Position numbers and translations under genes: made by a program. DNA of 64,000 nt from Nitrospira sp. (GTDB taxonomy: Bacteria; Nitrospirota; Nitrospiria; Nitrospirales; Nitrospiraceae), in contig JALHPO010000002.1 in the NCBI GenBank assembly GCA_022842445.1, positions 310,001 through 374,000 on the forward strand, written 5' to 3'. A model generated the notes under the pieces. That model had not been told where the DNA came from and did not search any database. It saw nothing but the letters and a program-made list of their open reading frames with translations. The first letter of the stretch is position 1. Every line of letters starts with the position of its first letter. Positions 17,947 through 25,967 of this stretch are shown piece after piece.

Positions 17947-18720
17947 ATGTTGATCGACACCCACACCCATTTGGACGACGCCCGCTACAATGACGACCGG
18001 GAGGCCATGATCGCACGGGCGCACGACGCCGGTGTCGATGCCTTCATCACCATCGGCTGCGATCTTTCGACCAGCCAAGCCGCCGTGGCCCTCGCCGACC
18101 GCCACCCCTTCGTGTATGCCTCGATCGGTGTTCATCCGCACGAAGTCAAACACATCGGCGACGGCTGGTACGGCGAGTTCCGCCGCCTTGCCAACAACAA
18201 GAAGGTTGTGGCCTACGGCGAAATCGGCCTGGACTACCACTACAACCACTCCTCGCCCCAAGAACAGCGTGAGCGATTCCGCGAACAGGTTCAGCTCGCG
18301 CGCGAGCTACGGCTGCCCGTGATTATCCACACGAGAGAAGCGCAGGAAGATACGATAACGATTTTAAGGGAGGAAGGTGCGTCGGAGATCGGCGGGGTGT
18401 TTCACTGTTTTTCCGGAGATGCCTGGCTGGCAAAAGACGCACTGGAACTGGGGTTCTACTTGTCTTTCTCGGGGATTCTGACCTTTCAGAACGCCACGAT
18501 GCTGCGTGAGATTGCGAAGACCGTACCGCTGGATCGGATCCTGATTGAAACCGACTGTCCCTATCTCACCCCGGCGCCTCATCGAGGGAAACGAAACGAA
18601 CCGGCCTTTGTGGCTTTTGTCGCCAAGCAACTGGCGGCCATTCATGGACCAGCGCTGTCTCTCCAGCAAATCGAACGCGCCACGACTGAGAACGCAAAAC
18701 GGCTGTTCAAAATCGCTTGA
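17947..18720 (+). CDS. tatD: TatD-family metal-dependent DNase/hydrolase
   Basis: A 257-residue TIM-barrel amidohydrolase. Metal ligands appear in THTHLDD at the N-terminus, GEIGLDYHYN, IHTREA, FHCFSGD and ETDCPYLTP. TatD proteins are 3'-5' exonucleases or D-aminoacyl-tRNA-type hydrolases; the exact substrate cannot be told. The start ATG 17947 (MLIDTHTH) is at the conserved family position; the open frame upstream is repeat array. The gene is convergent with the YacP-like gene, and the two coding ends overlap by 14 bases. Confidence 0.93.
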   Translation: MLIDTHTHLDDARYNDDREAMIARAHDAGVDAFITIGCDLSTSQAAVALADRHPFVYASIGVHPHEVKHIGDGWYGEFRRLANNKKVVAYGEIGLDYHYNHSSPQEQRERFREQVQLARELRLPVIIHTREAQEDTITILREEGASEIGGVFHCFSGDAWLAKDALELGFYLSFSGILTFQNATMLREIAKTVPLDRILIETDCPYLTPAPHRGKRNEPAFVAFVAKQLAAIHGPALSLQQIERATTENAKRLFKIA

Positions 18721-19225
18721 GCTGCCTCGCACGCTGACGAAGCGCCTTGGGCAGCTTTCGAGGATTACCCTTCTTCTTCGAATCACGTGGAGGAGTCGCT
18801 TCCTCCTGCACGTCCAACTCCTTGTGTGCGGATCCTCCGCCACGCGGGACAGCCCGGAGCTTCCCTGCAAACTCCTGCGCGCCGATCACTATGGCGCCGG
18901 ACACCCGCGCCGACCTCGCCACTTCCTGATCAGAACTCACCACCGCACAGTCCGCCCCATACTCCCGCGCCAGCCGCTGAATGACTTGATCCGCGCGCTC
19001 TCCACGTTTCGAATAGATAACCTCCACGCCGGCCCGATGCTCGCGTCCTTCCGTCGGCTGCCCCTGCTGCCATCCGTCGAAGACAACGGTGATGGGATGA
19101 TTCTTCCGATGGCGATAGGCAGCAAGATCACGCAGCAGAGATTCGCGCGCCGACTCAATGTGGCCCGAGAGTGTTCCGAGACGGCCCAGCACATTATATC
19201 CATCAATAATGAGGTGTATCGGCAT
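18707..19225 (-). CDS. YacP/Rae1-like NYN domain protein
   Basis: About 172 residues. The N-terminal NYN/PIN-like nuclease fold begins IHLIIDGYNVLG and keeps the acidic residues of the family (VVFDGW, ERADQVIQRLA, VVSSDQEVA). The C-terminal tail is strongly basic (KKKGNPRKLPKALRQRARQLKRF). Relatives (Rae1/YacP) cleave mRNA on the ribosome, so a ribonuclease role is plausible. ATG 19225 is chosen; a GTG three codons earlier is equally possible. The 3' end overlaps tatD. Confidence 0.85.
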   Translation of the reverse strand: MPIHLIIDGYNVLGRLGTLSGHIESARESLLRDLAAYRHRKNHPITVVFDGWQQGQPTEGREHRAGVEVIYSKRGERADQVIQRLAREYGADCAVVSSDQEVARSARVSGAIVIGAQEFAGKLRAVPRGGGSAHKELDVQEEATPPRDSKKKGNPRKLPKALRQRARQLKRF

Positions 19226-19358
19226 ATACTTCACGCTATCGCGGACCGGAACGCCCTGTCAACGCAGCCCTTGTGATCGGCCGACCGATGGAATCCCTTG
19301 ACAAGACACATGACATCTGAGAATAGATTCATGTCTGCCTATTCTATGGTTGAAATCC

Positions 19359-20639
19359 ATGCCTATGCGTCCCCGGCAACAATTTCTCTCGATAGGGCTC
19401 ACCGCCTTGATCTTAGGCGGATTTTTCTCGATCTTGACCAGCGTTATCTCGATTCCCGCCATCTCGGCCGCGCCACTGGCCGATCAAGATCAGCGCCCAC
19501 GCACATCGAAATCTTCAAAACCATCGAAGCTCAACGCGACAACCGCCTCTCTCGCACCCGTGGTCGTCCACGACTTCCGCATTCTCACGAGCCCGGAAAA
19601 AACCCGACTCGTCCTGGATTTGGATCGCTATGCCAAGGCCATCGAGCGGCGGACAAAGAGCCCCGGCCGCATCGTGCTCATACTCCCGAACACGTCGCTG
19701 AGCCACGCTGCACAGCTTAAAGCGAGCGACGGGACCCTGCCTTCTCCTTTCACCGTCACACAATCCACGTCTCATACCGTTGCTCTTTCGATTCCGACCG
19801 GCTCCTTTCAGACCTACAAACAATTCACGCTCGTCAATCCTCCGCGCCTGGTCGTCGATATCACACGCCCGTCCGAGCAGAACCCGCCTTCGAACATCGA
19901 AACACAGCAACCATTTCCACCTTCAAGCTTTCCGCCGATCCAACCTGCTGCGCCGCCGACGAAGGGCTATACCACCATCGTCATCGACCCAGGCCATGGA
20001 GGAAAGGACTCCGGCGCGGTTGGGCAGCGCCAGACAGAAGAGAAAGACATCACGCTCAAAGTCGGATTGAAGCTCAAAGAACTGTTGAGCCAACAGCCGG
20101 GGGTCCGCGTGCTTATGACGCGGGATCGTGACATCTTCATCGAGCTGGAAGAGCGGGCCAAGTACGCAAACCGCCACAATGCCGACCTGTTTGTGTCGGT
20201 CCATGTCAATTCGCATCCTTCACGCTCCGTCAAAGGAATCGAGATCTATCATTTCGGCGAGGCCAAGGACCAGCGTGCGCTTGAAGTGGCCGCTCGTGAA
20301 AACGGCACCCCTCTGAGCAGCACCGGCGTCGGATGGGAGTATCTGGTGGCCGATCTGCTGACGACGAAGAAAATCGAGGCCTCACTCGAACTGGCCTGGA
20401 CCGCGAAAGAATCCATGATCACGCACATGAACGGGCACTACGCCATCAATGATCACGGTGTAAAAACCGCTCCATTTTACGTACTCCGCTTTACAAGCAT
20501 GCCGAGCATTCTTGCGGAGATCGCGTATATTTCCAACCCCGACGAAGAAGATTTACTCCGAAAGCCGGCGTTCGTCAGAGACGTCGCGCAGTCGCTATTC
20601 AATGGCATCAGCGCATTTCTCGCCAATAACCGGATGTAG
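19359..20639 (+). CDS. amiC: N-acetylmuramoyl-L-alanine amidase (AmiC type) with AMIN domain
   Basis: Periplasmic cell-wall amidase of about 426 residues. It has a signal peptide (GLTALILGGFFSILTSVISI), an AMIN domain (about 65-180; VHDFRILTSPEKTRLVLDLD), a Pro/Gln-rich linker, and an Amidase_3 domain (about 200-425). Zinc ligands and catalytic residues are visible in IDPGHGGKDSGA, FVSVHVNSH and ILAEIAYISN. It splits septal peptidoglycan during cell division. ATG 19359 or the ATG two codons later are the likely starts; neither has a strong ribosome site. TruA follows after 11 bases. Confidence 0.93.
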   Translation: MPMRPRQQFLSIGLTALILGGFFSILTSVISIPAISAAPLADQDQRPRTSKSSKPSKLNATTASLAPVVVHDFRILTSPEKTRLVLDLDRYAKAIERRTKSPGRIVLILPNTSLSHAAQLKASDGTLPSPFTVTQSTSHTVALSIPTGSFQTYKQFTLVNPPRLVVDITRPSEQNPPSNIETQQPFPPSSFPPIQPAAPPTKGYTTIVIDPGHGGKDSGAVGQRQTEEKDITLKVGLKLKELLSQQPGVRVLMTRDRDIFIELEERAKYANRHNADLFVSVHVNSHPSRSVKGIEIYHFGEAKDQRALEVAARENGTPLSSTGVGWEYLVADLLTTKKIEASLELAWTAKESMITHMNGHYAINDHGVKTAPFYVLRFTSMPSILAEIAYISNPDEEDLLRKPAFVRDVAQSLFNGISAFLANNRM

Positions 20640-20650
20640 ACCTCGACAAC

Positions 20651-21388
20651 GTGCCCACCATCAAGCTCATTCTCGAATATGACGGCACTGCCTACGCAGG
20701 CTGGCAGCGCCAGCCTGACCAGCCCACGATTCAGGAGACGATCGAAACCGCGATCGAAGGCGTGACACAAATACACGTCCCTGTGATCGGCGCAGGACGG
20801 ACCGACGCGGGCGTCCATGCTATCGGCCAGACAGTAAGCTTTCGCATCGACCGGGCCATGACGCCCTATGAATGGACCAGGGCGCTCAATGCGCACCTCC
20901 CGGACACCGTCGTCGTCCGATCGGCCGCCATCATGCCCGATGAGTTCCATGCCAGGCATTCTGCGAAAGGCAAACTGTATGAATACCGCCTTCTCAATCG
21001 AGGAGAGCGTCCGGCGGTAAACCGACAATACTGTTGGCATATCCATAAGCCGCTGGACGACGTCTCCATGAATCGGGCCGCAGCGGCACTGACCGGCTCG
21101 CACGACTTCTCGTCATTCCAAACGCAACCGACGGACAACGACGACCCGATCTGTCACCTTCAGCATCTCACCGTTGTGCGTGAGGGAGATCGCTTGCGCA
21201 TCCAAGCCTATGCCGACCGATTCCTGAAGCAAATGGTGCGCTCGATCGTCGGGACTTTAGTTGAGGTCGGCCAGGGCAAACGGCCACCGGACAGTCTCAC
21301 AACCATCCTCAGTGCGCACGATCGCTCAGCTGCCGGGAAAACAGCCCCTCCACAGGGGCTGTTTTTGATACGCGTCGATTACGAGTAA
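20651..21388 (+). CDS. truA: tRNA pseudouridine(38-40) synthase
   Basis: A 245-residue TruA: EYDGTAYAGWQRQ, then GAGRTDAGVHA with catalytic Asp52, FHARHSAKGKLYEYRL and the C-terminal GLFLIRVDYE. It modifies the anticodon stem of many tRNAs. The start is GTG 20651. Unusually, the codons for the conserved C-terminal APPQGLFL region also form an 11-bp hairpin followed by five T residues (21339-21366), upstream of the stop codon. Confidence 0.95.
   Translation: MPTIKLILEYDGTAYAGWQRQPDQPTIQETIETAIEGVTQIHVPVIGAGRTDAGVHAIGQTVSFRIDRAMTPYEWTRALNAHLPDTVVVRSAAIMPDEFHARHSAKGKLYEYRLLNRGERPAVNRQYCWHIHKPLDDVSMNRAAAALTGSHDFSSFQTQPTDNDDPICHLQHLTVVREGDRLRIQAYADRFLKQMVRSIVGTLVEVGQGKRPPDSLTTILSAHDRSAAGKTAPPQGLFLIRVDYE
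21339..21366. terminator. Bidirectional intrinsic terminator inside the truA 3' end
   Basis: AAACAGCCCCT and AGGGGCTGTTT form a perfect 11-bp stem around a CCAC loop, with TTTTT on the plus strand and TTTT on the minus strand. It lies 22 bases before the truA stop and 42 bases past the pepM stop. It can therefore end the convergent pepM transcript normally, but for truA it would act before the stop codon. Confidence 0.72.
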
Positions 21389-21407
21389 GTGGCAGGAGGA
21401 GTGTCGG

Positions 21408-23042
21408 TCAAAAATTGCCCGCCTGAACCACATCATCGAGGCTGTTAATGTCGAGCCAATGGCCAACCGTATACAGCACTCGAATGGGATACTGACGCTT
21501 CAGCAATTCTTGCAACAGATGAGGAATACCTGCTTTGCGGTTGGCAGAATCAGCCAGAATCGCAGGAAGGATTGCCTGAAGCTGGAAGGTTCCGGCAGGA
21601 GATACTTTGAGAAAGCCCATCCAGACGCCATGGGTACGTTCCCTTGACACGGTGTTTCCCAACTGTCTCAGATAGATCTTGGCATTAAAGGCCTTCTTCG
21701 AATTCGGCAGAGAACATTCGGCAAAGCCCCCCAGGCGGGCATAACTGCTCTGGTTCTGCCAATCGCTATCCACAAAGATCACGAAGTCCTCTTTCTCCTG
21801 GCAGAGAGCCTGAGGGATGTACGTATTGAACAACACATCGCCGTACGAAACGATCAGATCTTTGGCATGGCCCTTCTGCGCGCAGAGGGCCTTGTGAAGT
21901 GAATCGAGCTCGCCGGTTTCTGCAAACGCATCGTTGTCCAGATACGTCAGATTAGGCAGCGTCACCGCCTCCTTCTTATAGCCGCGAACGACCGTGATGT
22001 CCTTGATTCCCACAGCATTGTAGGCATCGACGATATGGGAAAGGATCGGCACCCCTTGAATTTTTACCATCGTCTTCGGCTGATGCTCGGTCAGCTCCCG
22101 GAGCTCCTCGCCACGAGAGGCGGCCAGTACGATCGCGCTGGTGTTTTCGGCGCCTCGGGGAAGATACCGGTCTTCGGCATCTTGCAGTTCCGCGGCATTT
22201 TGCAGGCGGAAGACTTCGGACACCGGCGCGACTTTGTCTTCGATCGAGAGCAGATGCTCCTGCTCCTTCAAAGTCCGCGCAGTTTTTTGCATGGCAGCCA
22301 CGGCACTCCGTAACATGTGATTCGCCCAAATCACCATCGCAAATCCATGCTGCCGAAACACATCGGTCGGCGTGGCGTAATACTTGGTCGGAACGATCAC
22401 GACAGGGCATCGATTTCCCCATTCCTGTTTGAACGAAAGAATCTCATCCGGCACCGAGAGTGCGCTATGAATCAGGATGCCGTCTGCGCCTGCCTGACGA
22501 TAGGCCTCAGCTCTGCGCAAGGCTTCCGCCAGTCCCCAACCACAAATAAAGGCTTCCACTCGGGCAATGATACAAAAATCAGGATCAGTTTGGGCATCCT
22601 TGCCGGCCTTGATCTTCCCGCAAAACTCTTGCATGTCCGCCATCGGCTGGGCATCCCCCTTGATGAAGCTATTTGTCTTGGGGAAGAGCTTATCCTCAAT
22701 GCACACCGCAGCGATCTGGCGTTGTTCCAGCTTTCGGACGAGCCGCTGCATGTTATTGAAGTTACCGTATCCCGTGTCGCCATCCAAGAGAATCGGGATC
22801 GTCGTCGCGTCGGACATGAATTCCAGGTTCTCCAGCACCTGAGTCCAACTGGCCTCGTTGTTGTCACGAACTCCGAACTGGGCCGAGATGGAAAGGCCAC
22901 TCGCCCAAATGCCCCGGAAACCGGCTTCTTGAACGATCTTGGCGCTGAGACCGTTATGGGCTTCACAGATGAATTCCAGCTGCTCCGACAAGAGGAGCTT
23001 CCTAAATTGGCTCGACCGTGTGACGCGTGGGGCTGAACTCAT
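21408..23042 (-). CDS. pepM: Phosphoenolpyruvate mutase fused to a nucleotidyltransferase
   Basis: A 544-residue fusion. Residues about 10-295 are an isocitrate-lyase-superfamily PEP mutase, which makes the C-P bond of phosphonates (PEP to phosphonopyruvate). DGDTGYGN (88-95) and the mutase-specific [10 protein letters not shown] (116-125, matching EDKx5NS) separate it from methylisocitrate lyases. Residues about 301-540 are an NTP-transferase domain ([26 protein letters not shown]) with an altered nucleotide loop (SRGEEL for the usual GxGxR). It would attach CMP or a similar nucleotide to a phosphonate. ATG 23042 has AAGGAAGGGA upstream. No phosphonopyruvate decarboxylase or aminotransferase is adjacent. 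Confidence 0.92.
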   Translation of the reverse strand: MSSAPRVTRSSQFRKLLLSEQLEFICEAHNGLSAKIVQEAGFRGIWASGLSISAQFGVRDNNEASWTQVLENLEFMSDATTIPILLDGDTGYGNFNNMQRLVRKLEQRQIAAVCIEDKLFPKTNSFIKGDAQPMADMQEFCGKIKAGKDAQTDPDFCIIARVEAFICGWGLAEALRRAEAYRQAGADGILIHSALSVPDEILSFKQEWGNRCPVVIVPTKYYATPTDVFRQHGFAMVIWANHMLRSAVAAMQKTARTLKEQEHLLSIEDKVAPVSEVFRLQNAAELQDAEDRYLPRGAENTSAIVLAASRGEELRELTEHQPKTMVKIQGVPILSHIVDAYNAVGIKDITVVRGYKKEAVTLPNLTYLDNDAFAETGELDSLHKALCAQKGHAKDLIVSYGDVLFNTYIPQALCQEKEDFVIFVDSDWQNQSSYARLGGFAECSLPNSKKAFNAKIYLRQLGNTVSRERTHGVWMGFLKVSPAGTFQLQAILPAILADSANRKAGIPHLLQELLKRQYPIRVLYTVGHWLDINSLDDVVQAGNF

Positions 23043-23425
23043 AGATTCCCTTCCTTGATCCTTCAGAAACGACTCAAAACCGTGCCGCCGCGTGGCGCTG
23101 ATCCACTCGACAGAATACCCCATTTCCCATAGAAAAATCTCACGCCTTCAGGTTGGAAGGAACCTGAACGGAAAGACCATCCGGTCGATGGGGAAGAGAA
23201 CGAAACGAGCGGATGGTAATTACAGAGATCGCGGTAGGCACTTAAGAGGCGGGGGAGAAAAAGCTGATGGGCGACGAGCGGAACCAATTCACGAGTGATT
23301 GTCTATCGAACTGGCCTGGAACTTACGGCCTAGATGGCCATGGATTGAACACAATGTCGACACAGATGAGTGTTTGATCGGACGCCGGGGGATATTGCGT
23401 GAGTCCAAAAGAGTAATCGGCAGAG
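23043..23425. other. 383-base spacer upstream of pepM with one stem-loop
   Basis: No gene is supportable. TTCAGGTT/AACCTGAA (23147-23168) forms a perfect eight-base-pair stem; on the minus strand an ATTTTTC run follows about ten bases later. It could be a weak terminator for cysE or part of the pepM leader. Confidence 0.4.
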
Positions 23426-24064
23426 TCAGGAATTGCGGTCGTCCACTTTCTTGCGAAGCTCGATCAATTCCTGTTCGAGTGCCAGGAACCGGTCACTGAT
23501 AGGGTCCGGCAGATCGACTTGGTCCATGGTCGCATCCGGCAGGCGTTCACCCTGGGATTTGATCACACGGCCCGGGACACCGATCACCGTCGAGTTGGCT
23601 GCAACGCTCTTTAAGACGACGGAATTAGCCCCGATCTTTACGTTATCGCCGATCGTAATCCCGCCTAAGATCTTGGCGCCGGCACCAACCACCACATGAT
23701 TCCCGAGCGTCGGGTGCCGCTTGCCTCGCTCCTTCCCTGTCCCTCCCAACGTCACCCCTTGAAAGAGCGTCACGTAATCCCCGATCTCAGCCGTTTCGCC
23801 GATCACCACGCCCATGCCATGGTCGATGAAAAACCCTGTTCCGATCGTAGCCGAGGGATGAATTTCAACTCCGGTCAGCCAGCGAGCCAGTTGTGAAATT
23901 GCGCGAGGCAGGAACGGGATTCCCATCGCTTTGAGTCGATGCGAAATCCGATAGGCCAGCAGCGCATGGAAGCCTGCATAGGTCAGGATGACTTCCAGCC
24001 TGCTGGTCGCAGCAGGGTCTCGGTCAAAGACCGCTTGGAGATCTTGGCGGATGGCGAAAAGCAT
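23426..24064 (-). CDS. cysE: Serine O-acetyltransferase
   Basis: A 212-residue short-form CysE (EpsC-like), which makes O-acetylserine for cysteine synthesis. The left-handed beta-helix carries the signature [17 protein letters not shown], the catalytic His regions (HP, DHG) and [17 protein letters not shown]-terminal coiled tail ([18 protein letters not shown]) follows. The long N-terminal helical domain of the E. coli enzyme is shortened, as in many bacteria. The ATG at 24064 has a weak GAGGACC ribosome site. It lies downstream of the S23 element. Confidence 0.94.
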   Translation of the reverse strand: MLFAIRQDLQAVFDRDPAATSRLEVILTYAGFHALLAYRISHRLKAMGIPFLPRAISQLARWLTGVEIHPSATIGTGFFIDHGMGVVIGETAEIGDYVTLFQGVTLGGTGKERGKRHPTLGNHVVVGAGAKILGGITIGDNVKIGANSVVLKSVAANSTVIGVPGRVIKSQGERLPDATMDQVDLPDPISDRFLALEQELIELRKKVDDRNS

Positions 24065-24080
24065 AGGGGCCGGTCCTCAC

Positions 24081-24570
24081 GTCGTCAGGTCTTCAAGTCG
24101 GAAAGTCAAATGCGCTGAGTTATCAAGCCAGGAGGTCATCACATCACGAAGGGCCCTTGGGGACCAAGTAGCTGATGAACCTAGACAGCGCCTTCGACGC
24201 TGCTTCCGCTCTTGAACGGAGATCATAAAATTCGTCTGTTGTCACATACCCCAAGTCCATGGCCACGAAGAGATGACTCCGTACCTCACCAGCAGACCCT
24301 TTGGCGATATAGAGAAACCGATGAAACTCCCTGTCAGATCCTCGTTCAAACCCTTCGGCGATATTGGACATGACCGATACGGACGCGCGCCGAATCTGGT
24401 CGCGAAGCCCGAAATCCTTCCCGAATTTCCCTTTCCCACTGACGTGATACACCACCGATACCAATTCTCTCGCCACCTGCCATGCCTTGATATCTTCAAA
24501 TTTCTCAATTTTGGCCATCAACTCATCCTAGACCTGATGACCTCAGGCTTTACGACTTTAAGACTGATTC
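24081..24570. repeat. IVS-like element: inverted arms enclosing an S23 gene (family C)
   Basis: The left arm contains AAGTCGGAAAGTC (24095-24107) and AAGCCAGGAGGTCATCACATC (about 24125-24145). The right arm contains GACCTGATGACCTCAGGCTT (24531-24550) and ACGACTTTAAGAC. The reverse complement of the right arm matches the left (AAGCCTGAGGTCATCAGGTC). The arms abut the stop and the ribosome site of the four-helix-bundle gene, so the transcript could fold back with the ORF in the loop, as in 23S rRNA intervening sequences. The right arm also supplies the last codons of ispF. Confidence 0.6.
24144..24518 (-). CDS. Four-helix-bundle protein, S23/IVS family (copy 1)
   Basis: A 124-residue all-helical protein of the S23 ribosomal / intervening-sequence family (TIGR02436-type). 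The signature RRASVSVMSNIAEGFERGS and a start MAKIEKFEDIKAWQVARELV are typical. Family members are encoded inside 23S rRNA intervening sequences or stand alone; relatives also serve as Avd in diversity-generating retroelements, but no reverse transcriptase is seen here. AGGATGAG lies just upstream of ATG 24518. It sits between ispF and cysE and is bracketed by inverted arms. Biochemical role is unknown; nucleic-acid binding is likely from the family. Confidence 0.9.
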   Translation of the reverse strand: MAKIEKFEDIKAWQVARELVSVVYHVSGKGKFGKDFGLRDQIRRASVSVMSNIAEGFERGSDREFHRFLYIAKGSAGEVRSHLFVAMDLGYVTTDEFYDLRSRAEAASKALSRFISYLVPKGPS

Positions 24571-25032
24571 GATCACACACACCGCATGAGCGATCATGCC
24601 TTCTTCTTTACCGACGGCATCAAGTCCTTCTCCGCTCTTGACCTTCACATTGATCAGATCAGGATCAATCCCCGCGGTTTCCGCCATCTTCTTCTGCATC
24701 GCCGCAAGATGCGTTCCAAGCCGCGGCGCCTGCGCCACAATGACCGTATCGATATTTCCCACCCGATACCCCTTGGCCTTCAGCTTCGACATGACATCTT
24801 CCAACAATTTCAGGCTTGAGATCCCCTTATACTTGAGGTCGGAGCTCGGATAGTGCCGGCCCAGATCGCCTTCCCCCATCGCCCCCAAGAGCGCGTCACA
24901 GACTGCGTGGACAAGGACATCGGAATCGGAATGGCCGAGCAGTCCCTTGCTGTGCGGAATTTCCACTCCGCCCAGAATCAGTTTCCGCCCGGGTCCGAGC
25001 GGATGTACGTCATAGCCATAACCAATTCGCAT
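24550..25032 (-). CDS. ispF: 2-C-methyl-D-erythritol 2,4-cyclodiphosphate synthase
   Basis: MEP-pathway enzyme of isoprenoid synthesis, 160 residues. Metal-binding GYGYDVHPL, GHSDSDVLVHAVCDALLGA, IGRHYPSSD-type (LGRHYPSSDLKYKG) and EEGMIAHAVCVIE are present. AAGGATG precedes ATG 25032. The final codons (VLKS and stop) are encoded in the right arm of the S23-containing element. IspD lies upstream on the same strand, separated by a hairpin array. Confidence 0.95.
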   Translation of the reverse strand: MRIGYGYDVHPLGPGRKLILGGVEIPHSKGLLGHSDSDVLVHAVCDALLGAMGEGDLGRHYPSSDLKYKGISSLKLLEDVMSKLKAKGYRVGNIDTVIVAQAPRLGTHLAAMQKKMAETAGIDPDLINVKVKSGEGLDAVGKEEGMIAHAVCVIESVLKS

Positions 25033-25063
25033 CGAACATCCTTTCGTATGATGAACATATCCA

Positions 25064-25163
25064 CAAGTCGTAAAGTCAAAAGTCGTTAAGTCGCAACTTA
25101 GAGACTTGATAGACTTTCAGACCTGAGGACTCTTTTGCCGGACGACCTTCAGACTTTTTGACT
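25064..25163. repeat. Intergenic hairpin array, family C
   Basis: The left arm is four tandem-like AAGTCGT / AAAGTCA / AAAGTCG / TTAAGTCG words (25064-25090). The right arm has GACTTGATAGACTTTCAGACC and CCTTCAGACTTTTTGACT, which are complementary words. It fills the ispD-ispF spacer, and its right end encodes the last residues of IspD (SQKV). Confidence 0.7.
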
Positions 25164-25886
25164 GCCTTTCCGCGCCGCCAAAATCGCTTCGCCGATGATC
25201 ATGTCTTCCGGCCTTGTTACTTTAATATTTTCTCCACTTCCCTCGACCACCGACACAGGATGTCCGTACCATTCGATCAGGTACGCATCATCGGTTGCCC
25301 GAACCCCTTCCGCATATGCCTTCCGATGAGCAGCCAGCAACCAGTCTCGACGAAATGCCTGCGGAGTCTGCGCCAGCCACAACGACTGCCTATCGACCGT
25401 GCGCTCGATGATATGATCGGCCCCTACCTGCTTGACCGTATCCTTCATGGGAAGCGCAATGATCGCCGCGCCCTTTGCATGGGCTGTTGCTACAACCTCC
25501 TCCACCATGCGCTGTGTGAAAAACGGTCTGACCGCATCATGCACCAGCACCACCTCGACATCGTCACGAGTCGCCTCAAGCGCATGCCGAACTGAATCTT
25601 GCCGTTCCTGCCCTCCGGGCACTACTTTTGTCACCTTGGTGAAGCCATGTTTGGCCACGATCTCCGTCAGGCAATAGTCCATTTCACTCTGGGGAACAGC
25701 CAGAATAACCTCACCAATGACAGGAGAGGCTTGGAGGACGCGGAGAGAATGAAGAATGAGGGGCTGCCCGCCGAGCGCAAGGAACTGTTTCGGCACCGAG
25801 CCGCCCATGCGGAGCCCTCGCCCGGCGGCGGGCACAAGGGCAACGGCTAGCGGGGTCTGACGGGGAACAGCGTCTGTCTGGTCCAT
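25149..25886 (-). CDS. ispD: 2-C-methyl-D-erythritol 4-phosphate cytidylyltransferase
   Basis: MEP-pathway enzyme making CDP-methylerythritol, 245 residues. CTP-binding VPAAGRGLRMGGSVPKQFL, HDAVRPF, KDTVKQV and TDDAYLIEW are seen. The ATG at 25886 lies inside a family B array, so the first dozen residues (MDQTDAVPRQTP) are array-encoded and not conserved. The last four residues are also encoded by an array (family C). The core enzyme between them is complete. Confidence 0.94.
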   Translation of the reverse strand: MDQTDAVPRQTPLAVALVPAAGRGLRMGGSVPKQFLALGGQPLILHSLRVLQASPVIGEVILAVPQSEMDYCLTEIVAKHGFTKVTKVVPGGQERQDSVRHALEATRDDVEVVLVHDAVRPFFTQRMVEEVVATAHAKGAAIIALPMKDTVKQVGADHIIERTVDRQSLWLAQTPQAFRRDWLLAAHRKAYAEGVRATDDAYLIEWYGHPVSVVEGSGENIKVTRPEDMIIGEAILAARKGSQKV

Positions 25887-25953
25887 CTGGTTTGTTGGTT
25901 CATCCGGTTCGCTTCATTCAACTAGACACACGAGACAGACCAGACAGACCAAA
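25877..25953. repeat. Intergenic hairpin array, family B copy 2
   Basis: The left arm TCTGGTCCATCTGGTTTG, a loop with TTCATTCAAC, and a right arm GAGACAGACCAGACAGACCA. It matches the array at 17866-17943 in arms and loop. It lies between degP and ispD (both minus) and includes the ispD start codon. Confidence 0.72.
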
Positions 25954-25967
25954 TGAACTTCAGCCGA

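Noticed and set aside
24144..24518. Diversity-generating retroelement, because Avd proteins are S23-like four-helix bundles
   Set aside because: No reverse transcriptase, template repeat or variable repeat is visible near either S23 gene.
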